The notes below the pieces were generated by a model. It saw only the letters and a program-made list of their open reading frames with translations. It was not told where the DNA came from and did no database searches. This document shows positions 58,710-64,000 of a DNA stretch of 64,000 nucleotides, in pieces. The position numbers and the translations under genes were made by a program. The first letter of the stretch is position 1, and every line of letters starts with the position of its first letter. The DNA comes from Azorinus chamasolen. Its lineage: Eukaryota > Mollusca > Bivalvia > Cardiida > Solecurtidae. The stretch spans positions 64,144,636 through 64,208,635 of the forward strand of contig OY755236.1 of the NCBI GenBank assembly GCA_963576725.1, given 5' to 3'.

Positions 58710-59075
58710 CCATTTCCCTGATAGAGACGTGACACCTTCACAAACAGAGTAGACACATACTTGACAGGCTGATAGAGACGTGACACCTTCACAAACAGAG
58801 TAGACACAGACTTGACAGGCTGATAGAGACGTGACACCTTCACAAACAGAGTAGACACAGACTTGACAGGCTGATAGAGACGTGACACCTTCACAAACAG
58901 AGTAGACACAGACTTGACAGGTCAGGGTCTGCTTTGTTTGCTTATGGAATCACATAGATTTGATTCTAAATTGATCCAATGGCCAAAAAATCTTGTGTAT
59001 CTACTTATATACCAAGTCTTCTAATAAATATTCATGTCAATTTCTCATATGAATATTCATGAAGGTTAATAATTT
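58710..59075 (+). mobile_element. Family C MITE with its left arm amplified into a 4 x 51-bp array
   Basis: TGATAGAGACGTGACACCTT plus CACAAACAGAGTAGACACAG repeats at 58719, 58770, 58821 and 58872, then the usual right arm (GTCAGGGTCTGCTTTGTTTG). Confidence 0.9.
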
Positions 59076-59145
59076 AGTGAAGAATTTTGATTGAAACTCT
59101 AAGAGTAAGTTGTTAAATTGATTTTCTGCTCAAATATGTAATATC

Positions 59146-59600
59146 TTAACCTTGTACCATATAAATACCTTTTCATGGCTTTGTAAACAGAGCAGATACA
59201 GATCTGCTTGCATATGGTATAATATAGATCTGAACTATAGTTTTTGCCTCAGCCGAAATGTGCTCAAATGCAATTATAAAAGATAATCTTATTAACATTA
59301 ATGATGTCATTATTTCTTAAATCAATAGTCAGCAGGTAAAGGGTTAACCCTTTACTCCATAAATGCACATCTCCACGCCTTGGCAAACAGAGTAGACCCA
59401 GATCCAATAGCTCCTATTATATAGGAGCCGTCTATTCAGGGTCTACTCTATTTTCTTACAAAATAATATAGATATGACTCTATAGTTTGAACATGGCCAA
59501 TATTTCTCATTGTTCATATGTCACTGTACAAATGAATCCAATTAATATTCTTGACATCATCATTTCTTACATGAATATTCATGGAGTAAAAGGCTAAACG
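59146..59600 (+). mobile_element. Two family C MITEs sharing TTAA at 59344-59347
   Basis: First 59146-59347 (TTAACCTTGTACC to GTAAAGGGTTAA); second 59344 to about 59596 (TTAACCCTTTACTCC to GGAGTAAAAGGCTAA). Confidence 0.85.
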
Positions 59601-59654
59601 ATGTTTTGGAATAAGTAATGAGATTGTAAAGGTAATACACTTGTTGCATACATA

Positions 59655-60254
59655 TTATCTCAACTTTTTATCTTCCGGCCCAATACCGTTTGGTACTGCT
59701 TTTGGATTTCTTTGTTTAACATAAGACTTGTAGTAGAAATTTGAAAACAGCCCGATCATGGTCAAGCCGTAAAAAATACTGTATACACAATAACCATAAT
59801 ATAAATATCCTACTGTAGCATGGACCATGTCTAAATAAAACTGCAATATCTGAAATACGGTGAGCTGCTTTTTCCACTGAGGAGGATTGTTTGGAAACAT
59901 AGCACACAGTCCATAGTAAAAATAGAGTGCCACATGAACCAGTGAGTTCAGACCCAGGTAGACATTAAGAGCTGGAAACGGGTATACATGGTATGCAATG
60001 TCTGTTAGTATAATCATGCTCGCATGGTGGTACACATGCAGAAACGAAATCTGTCGAAATCTGTGTCGAAGAATCATGAAAACTGTGTCAAGAAGTTCCG
60101 AGATTTTAAACAGCCAGTATATTTTAAACACAGGCAAAAGACTGTTGACTGTTGTTCTTTGAAAAGATGACTCAGCTTGAGTAAGACCGTAGAAAAATCC
60201 CCACATAGTATACAGGTTTGCAGCGCTGGTGGCAAAGTTGTAAATTATCATAAC
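59655..60254 (-). CDS. PUFA-type ELOVL elongase, exon 2 (catalytic part)
   Basis: Second exon of an ELO-family 3-ketoacyl-CoA synthase (assembled protein 247 aa), acting in the ER membrane on fatty-acyl-CoA elongation. It shows MIIYNF at 50-55, KISELLDTVFMILR at 98-111, the histidine box HVYHH at 121-125, LNSLVHVALYFYYGL at 150-164, QILQFYLDMVH at 183-193, and a C-terminal KKLR that fits the KKxx ER-retrieval signal. Glutamine lies five residues before the first box histidine; in animal ELOVLs this, with HVYHH/HVFHH, marks the PUFA-type group (ELOVL2/5, ELOVL4) rather than ELOVL3/6. I cannot assign an exact orthologue. The acceptor on the minus strand is a T-tract ending CAG at 60255, and the exon opens in phase 0 with GTT ATG. 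The open frame could be read from the internal ATG, but the upstream exon found at 63204-63347 supplies the real N-terminus. Confidence 0.93.
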   Translation of the reverse strand, partial: VMIIYNFATSAANLYTMWGFFYGLTQAESSFQRTTVNSLLPVFKIYWLFKISELLDTVFMILRHRFRQISFLHVYHHASMIILTDIAYHVYPFPALNVYLGLNSLVHVALYFYYGLCAMFPNNPPQWKKQLTVFQILQFYLDMVHATVGYLYYGYCVYSIFYGLTMIGLFSNFYYKSYVKQRNPKAVPNGIGPEDKKLR

Positions 60255-60280
60255 CTGAAAAAAACATATGAAACAAGCTA

Positions 60281-60483
60281 CAGTATTACCTGTCTATAAG
60301 CGGCCAACAAAAAGACATTTAAATATGGATCGGTCAGGCAGGGGGTTACAGCTTAATGCAGACCAAAAGTAATGCAGAAAGCTCCTATAGGAGCTTTCTG
60401 CATTACTTTTGTCCTGCATTAAGCAACCACCTGCTTAATAACACTGTTCAAAAAATGAATGGCCGTTAGGGCAGATTCTACTG
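60281..60483 (+). mobile_element. Family D MITE in the elongase intron, perfect heart
   Basis: CAGTATTACCTGTCTATAAG to GGGCAGATTCTACTG, TA at both borders, core GCAGAAAGCTCCTATAGGAGC. Confidence 0.92.
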
Positions 60484-60723
60484 TATATAGATATAGATAG
60501 CTTTTAGCAAATAGATTTAGTGTAGATAGCTTTGAGCATATGGGTCAAATTCTATTTTATTTGATTTTTTCTCTAATTGCCAAACAGCTATCATTTCCTT
60601 GCTGTCAGTAGAGTAGGGTTCTTCAGATAGTTGAAGCATTGTGTTATTGAGATCTAAACTATGTAATAATAATACAATTATCTTGATACACACTAAACAT
60701 TTTTATGACAATAACTTTACCCT

Positions 60724-60953
60724 TTAATCCATTCCCTCATATTGACGACTTTTGATGACTCTGTAAAAGTCACTTTGTGAAACCATTGTGATAAATAGAG
60801 CATTTGCTCCTATAGGAGCAAATGCTCTATTTATCACAATGATTTCAGAACTACACAATTCTAAAATTTTCATTTTCTCTAATTAATGCTCCTTTTCAGT
60901 AGGTTTATTCAAAGAGGTTGGGTCTAAAAATAGCTTATGAGGTAATGAGTTAA
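60724..60953 (+). mobile_element. Family A MITE in the elongase intron, perfect heart
   Basis: TTAATCCATTCCC to GGTAATGAGTTAA with TTTGCTCCTATAGGAGCAAA. Confidence 0.92.
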
Positions 60954-61134
60954 CTGATAGAGATGACATTGCAAATAGAGTAGACCCAATTCAGACAGCT
61001 GGCCAGGTCTGCTGTGTTTGCTTATGGAATTATGCAGATCTGATGATATCCTGTGTTCATTTTCCATCTCAAATATTCTAAATTATTATCGCTCTCAGTC
61101 AGATTAGAACAGAACATGACAGTCATGGCTGTGG

Positions 61135-61378
61135 TTTAATCCTTACTCCATAAATACGCTTTTCTATGCCTTTGCAAACATAGTAGACTCTGAGTGATCA
61201 GACTGCACCTACAAGCTCTGCTCTCTTTCCATAGGAAATAATATAGGTATGATTCTACAGTTTCTGCCATGTCCAGAAGTTCCTCTGTCCATGTGCCATT
61301 ATAAAAATTAATCTGCATGAAATTAATATTCATGATGTCAGTATTTCTTACATAAATATTCATGGAGTAAAGGGTTAA
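61135..61378 (+). mobile_element. Family C MITE in the elongase intron
   Basis: TTAATCCTTACTCC to GGAGTAAAGGGTTAA; heart damaged. Confidence 0.88.
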
Positions 61379-61450
61379 TAAACACATACATAGTAAGGTA
61401 TATCTTATCCATTTTGCAGAATAAAATCTGTATGCATACATGTACATGTA

Positions 61451-61658
61451 CAGTAAAACCTCTCTAAACAGGATGTTAAGTTTAGTATAAAAATCTGTCT
61501 TGGAGACAGGTGGCAGCTTAATGCAGGGTGGATGTCATGCAGAAAGCTCCTCTAGCATGATATCTCCTCTGCATGATATCTGCCCTGCATTAAGCAGTCA
61601 CCTGCCTAAAAGTATCTAAATTGTTCTCTTAGAATTCCGGTTTAGAGAGGTTTTACTG
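61451..61658 (+). mobile_element. Family D MITE in the elongase intron
   Basis: CAGTAAAACCTCTCTAAACA to TTTAGAGAGGTTTTACTG, TA borders; heart shortened. Confidence 0.9.
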
Positions 61659-61714
61659 TATGTCAAATATCAAGATATGGATCATCTGTTAATTTTGTTG
61701 AAATTATTTTGGAT

Positions 61715-61930
61715 ATTGGTCGTGGTTTGGGACCAATAAATTTTTGTCCTGGTTTGGATTGGGACCAATAAAGTTTGGGCGAGGTTTGGATTGGGACCAA
61801 TAAAGTTTGGGCGAGGTTTGGATTGGGACCAATAAAGTTTGGGCGAGGTTTGGACTTGGACTGATAAATTTTGGTCGCAGTTTGGATCTGGACTGATAAA
61901 TTTTATCCGCAGTTGTGTATGGGACTGATA
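61715..61930 (+). repeat. 32-bp minisatellite, about six to seven units
   Basis: GGTTTGGATTGGGACCAATA plus AAGTTTGGGCGA repeats at 61751, 61783, 61815, 61847 and 61879, decaying toward both sides. Confidence 0.93.
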
Positions 61931-62007
61931 AGTTCAACAGAATGAGAATGACTTCTTGCAATGACATTTGTTAAACCTGTAAATTTCACAAATCCATTTT
62001 CAAAGCA

Positions 62008-63182
62008 TTAAACCCGTTACCGATAAAGATGCCATTTGAAACATAATTGATCCTGATCAGACGATTCCTACAGGATGTTCCGTTTGCTTATGACATAATA
62101 CAAAGATGATTCTACAATTTCTGCCATGGTAAAAGGACCTTGTTCGTGATGCCATTATAGAACAAGAGCTCCGTGTGTCGGAGCATTACACACACAAAAT
62201 GACCTTGACCTTTGACCGACTGACCTCAAAATCTATAGGGGTAATCTACTGGCCATGACCAAGCTTCCTATTAAGTATGAATTAAGAAAGCACACCTAAT
62301 ACTTATCAAGTTATTGAGTGGACATGATTTATTGATTGAAGGTAACTGTGACCTTGACCTATGACCATCTGACCTCAACAATGATAGGGTTCATCTACTA
62401 GCCATGCCAACCTTCCTACTAAGTATGAAGACAGCACACCTAACTCTTATCAACACACCTAACACTAAATCAAGTTATTGAGCAAACAAGGTTTTCGAGT
62501 TGAAGGTCACTGTAACCTTGACTGACTGACTGACCTCAAAATCAATAGGGGTCACCTACTAGCCATGACCAGTCTTCCTACTAAGTATGAAGACAGCACA
62601 CCTAATGCTTATCAAGTTACTGAGCGGACATGGTTTTTTAAATGAAGGTCACTGTGACCTTGACCTTTGACCAACTGACCCCCAAATCAATAGGGATCAT
62701 CTACTAGCCATGATCAACCTTCCTACTAATAATGAACAAGCACACCTAATACTTATCAAGTTATTGAGCGGACAATATTTATGAGTTGAAGGTCACTGTG
62801 ACCTTGACCTTTGACCGACTGACCTCAAAATCTATAGCAGTCATCTACTAGCCATAACCAGTATGAAGTCAGCACACCTTATCATTATCAAGTTATTGAG
62901 CGGACAAGATTTTTGAGTTGAAGGCCACTGTGACCTTTGACCTTTCACCAACTGACTTTAAAATCAATAGGGGTCATCTACTAGTCATGACCTACCTCCC
63001 TATTACGTATGAGGAATGTACACCTAATAGTTGTCAAGTTATTGAGCAGACAAAGATGTGGCTAACGGACGAGCACTATACCATAATACGACCGAAGTTG
63101 CCTTCGGGCGTATAAAAACAGCTAATTAAATTTAATACAATCATTACTTGTCTTCTTACATGAATATTCATCAGGTTAAGAA
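62008..63182 (+). mobile_element. Family C MITE split by a minus-strand pearl-like element
   Basis: Left arm 62008-62160 (TTAAACCCGTTACC to GCCATTATAGA) and right arm 63116-63182 (AGCTAATTAAATTTAATACA to ATGAATATTCATCAGG) fit together as one C copy. Confidence 0.8.
62161..63115 (-). mobile_element. Pearl-like element, minus orientation
   Basis: Read on the minus strand it begins TATACGCCCGAAGGCAACTT (as in 49313), has core units of about 145 bp containing GACCTTGACCTTTGACC complements, and ends with the hairpin GCTCCGACACACGGAGC and TCTTGTT. No long CCGT tract is left. Confidence 0.8.
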
Positions 63183-63203
63183 TTAAACAGTTGGTGATCT
63201 TAC

Positions 63204-63347
63204 ATTCCTGAGATCTAGAGGTGAGGCGACTTTACGCCACCATCTTGCACACAGGACCATCAGCAGGTAGGCACAGAACACCGGAAATGATGTCAGGTTG
63301 GTCACGAACGCACCTCCCTGCAGGATCTTCTCAGCAAATAACATCAT
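63204..63347 (-). CDS. PUFA-type ELOVL elongase, exon 1 (start codon and first membrane segment)
   Basis: On the minus strand, ATG ATG at 63347 is preceded in frame by TGA (63356-63354), fixing the start. The 48 codons read MMLFAEKILQGG, a hydrophobic stretch (FPVFCAYLLMVLC), ARWWRK and SPLDLRN, then a consensus donor GTAAGA at 63203. Joined in phase 0 to exon 2 this gives LRN-VMIIYNF, the arrangement expected of ELOVLs (a basic LR-x-x-x-x-YNF junction). The 2949-bp intron carries two family D MITEs, a family A MITE, two family C MITEs, a 32-bp minisatellite and a minus-strand pearl-like element. Confidence 0.85.
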
Positions 63348-63550
63348 GGGCAGTCAGGACACGTGCGGCGAACAAATAGTGGGCAAGTCTGTAAATGTAC
63401 CAAGAAAATGACAACCAAGAGCTATCACAGTCACGTGGCAAATGCCCCCCCCCCCCTCCAAGGATATCACAGACACTAAAGCCTGGACCATATCGCATTT
63501 TGAAGAAGCCTATTTGCGCTAAGCTATTTCGAAATTGTTTTATGTAAAAC

Positions 63551-63778
63551 AATACCCTTTCCTCCATAAATACGCCTTTCTATGTTTCTGTAAAAGTCAC
63601 TTTATGAAACCATTGTGATAAATAGAGCATTACTCCTATAGGAGAAAAATTTCTATTTATCACAATGGTTTCAAACTACAAAATTCTAAATTTTTCCTTT
63701 TCTCTAGTTAATGCTCCTTTTCGGTAGATTTATTCAAAGTGGATGGATCTAAAAATAGCCTATGGAGTAAAGGGTTAA
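63551..63778 (+). mobile_element. Family A MITE upstream of the elongase
   Basis: ACCCTTTCCTCCATAAATAC to GGAGTAAAGGGTTAA; heart ATTACTCCTATAGGAGAAA slightly altered. Confidence 0.88.
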
Positions 63779-64000
63779 GAGCCTAGATACCATTGAAGCT
63801 CTGACATCAGACATCACATTGTGACCCGAGGTTTTGGGTTTTTCGCCTGACGCATGATCATCTTATCTTGGAGAACAAATATGCCGAATTATTTCCTAAC
63901 GCATCATACAATACAGGTTTAGGGCTCACACATTGCAAAATGTTCTACTTTTTTAACTTTGACACCAACTGTGACCTTGACCTTTAAGATAGGAACCTGG
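63779..64000. other. Non-coding end of window
   Basis: The last 60 bases (GTGACCTTGACCTTTAAGAT) resemble the core of a pearl-like element that continues outside the window. Confidence 0.4.

Noticed and set aside
59655..60251. Treating the elongase as an N-truncated 198-aa pseudogene
   Set aside because: An acceptor at 60255 and a matching upstream exon at 63204-63347 restore a normal N-terminus in frame.

Overview
The window is AT-rich, intron-containing metazoan DNA, most likely from a bivalve mollusc. The gene models have spliced exons with GT/AG borders. Intergenic and intronic DNA is packed with hairpin MITEs and with elements of the 'pearl' type described from bivalves: a short inverted repeat, a (CCGT)n-type tract, a core of roughly 130-170 bp tandem units and a 3' hairpin. 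No species can be named from this sequence alone.

Three protein-coding genes are supported. (1) 16021-16839, minus strand: an intact single-exon ELOVL6-type fatty-acid elongase of 272 aa. (2) 17045-27003, plus strand: TXNDC15, a signal-anchored thioredoxin-fold membrane protein linked to cilia. It is rebuilt from four exons that join in frame into 427 aa; exon 1 is the least certain. (3) 59655-63347, minus strand: a second elongase, with HVYHH and Gln five residues before it as in PUFA-type ELOVLs, rebuilt from two exons into 247 aa. The first two genes are head to head, with 205 bp between start codons, suggesting a shared promoter. Both elongases would act in the ER on fatty-acyl-CoA chain extension.

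The rest is mobile DNA. Layout: 1-15.7 kb is a MITE field; 16.0-17.1 kb is the ELOVL6/TXNDC15 head-to-head locus; 17.1-27.0 kb is TXNDC15 with a large foldback transposon and nested MITEs in its introns; 27-34 kb holds two related pearl-like composites and a small hAT-like element; 35.5-37 kb is a pearl-like element inside a MITE; 38.2-43.5 kb is a three-deep nest of pearl-like elements; 44-62 kb is again MITE field with several minisatellites; 59.6-63.4 kb is the second elongase. Three MITE groups (A, B, C) share TTAA target sites and CCC/GGG ends, as in piggyBac-type transposons. A fourth (D) has CAGTA ends with TA target sites, as in Tc1/mariner-pogo types. All four carry nearly the same palindromic heart, GCTCCTATAGGAGC, although their ends differ, which is the most unexpected pattern seen here.

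No autonomous transposase, CRISPR array, rRNA or convincing functional tRNA was found. I saw no clearly new multi-gene system. The novelty lies in repeat architecture, nesting and satellite birth, and in a tandemly repeated splice donor in TXNDC15.
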